From positions 1-41,480 of the forward strand of contig WGLZ01000023.1 in the NCBI GenBank assembly GCA_016471375.1: a stretch of 41,480 bases of DNA. The letters are read 5' to 3'. The notes under the pieces were generated by a model that was given only the letters and a program-made list of their open reading frames with translations, was not told where the DNA came from and ran no database searches. Each line of letters starts with the position of its first letter. Position 1 is the stretch's first letter. The DNA comes from Cyanobacteria bacterium RI_101 (GTDB lineage: Bacteria; Cyanobacteriota; Cyanobacteriia; Cyanobacteriales; Microcystaceae). Position numbers and translations under genes: made by a program. Below, piece after piece: positions 41,269 to 41,480 of this stretch.

Positions 41269-41480
41269 ACGGTGTACACAAATCTCGGTTAAAGACTCAG
41301 TTTTGGGCTTTATCCCCCTTGTATCTTAGAGGGTGAGTGACAGACCGTTATCACCCGGGTCATCAAGACCGAGATTTAGTCAAGGTCGTCACTCATCAAA
41401 ACTTCAGGAACTCGGAAAATCGCTTGGGGCAGAACAAGTCAAACTGAGAATCCAAAGGAAGACAAGAGAACCAAAAGTCA
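41269..41480. mobile_element. Left end of a further element of the MITE/IS family, cut by the window edge
   Basis: From 41269 the text CTACGGTGTACACAAATCT resembles the MITE terminus CTACYGTGTACACACAAGT. It is preceded by CTCCTTGGGAG, very close to the MITE target CTCTTGGGAG. The other end is not in view. From a GTG at 41333 one plus-strand frame stays open for 49 codons to the window end (VSDRPLSPGSSRPRFSQG...), and another from about 41341 is open for 34 codons. Neither resembles a transposase I know. It could be the 5' part of a longer IS or another MITE. Confidence 0.4.

Overview
This window is chromosomal DNA from a cyanobacterium. The evidence is gene content: the photosynthetic-type NDH-1 subunit NdhD1, CrtE prenyl synthase, a cyanobacterial DUF2555 protein, an MntCAB-type manganese transporter, fused sucrose-phosphate synthase with sucrose phosphatase, a MASE1-GGDEF protein, a NadM-Nudix/NadV pair, and the rimP-nusA-ylxR-infB cluster. 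Most of the DNA is moderately GC-rich. It is densely sprinkled with the hexamers GGCGCC, AGCGCC and GGCGCT, apparently in place of the usual cyanobacterial HIP1 octamer GCGATCGC, which I saw once. I cannot name the genus. No tRNA, rRNA or CRISPR array was seen.

Layout. 1-600 is an AT-rich edge with a two-helix membrane protein of unknown function and a canonical promoter firing leftwards. 600-1017 is a repeat field with a 174-bp MITE inserted inside another repeat, flanked by a perfect 10-bp target duplication. 1018-4774 (minus) is a run of five genes: DUF2555, coaBC, crtE, a DUF212 PAP2-like protein and a GatD-type amidotransferase. 4856-7279 (minus) is a two-gene NAD salvage operon, nadM-Nudix then nadV. 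7300-9440 holds a nuclease-family pseudogene, a second copy of the 5' repeat, a DUF1232/TolB-like pair, and an adrenodoxin-type ferredoxin. The ferredoxin is divergent from malic enzyme across an intergenic region carrying a five-unit, 10-bp-periodic array. 9441-11689 is malic enzyme and a VanY-type carboxypeptidase. 11709-12434 is an AT-rich cassette of two unknown genes, one frameshifted. 12739-17543 (minus) is a MASE1 diguanylate cyclase, ndhD1 and purD. 17700-20180 is recG. 20219-22778 (minus) is mntC-mntA-mntB with overlapping reading frames and an OmpR-type direct repeat in front. 22935-26251 is rsmB and a membrane-anchored GTPase. 26248-29229 (minus) is the sucrose operon sps-spp, with a palindrome upstream of sps. 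29400-30410 is a DUF2887 protein with the remnant of a duplicate behind it. 30561-35408 is pyrD, a Cof-type HAD phosphatase, a two-RCK potassium-channel-like protein and a Uma2-family protein. 35812-41239 (plus) is rimP-nusA-ylxR-infB. The window ends inside what looks like another mobile-element end.

The core genes are ordinary housekeeping genes: NAD, CoA and isoprenoid supply, purine and pyrimidine synthesis, translation/transcription factors, recombination, electron transport and osmolyte synthesis. The less ordinary material lies between them: a nested MITE and related partial copies, heptamer tandem repeats at three junctions, three clear candidate operator arrays, and AT-rich accessory patches that lack the GGCGCC-type motif. 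I did not find a large unknown multi-gene system. The best candidates for something undescribed are the phased array at 9261-9310, the MITE family and the frameshifted two-gene cassette at 11709-12434.
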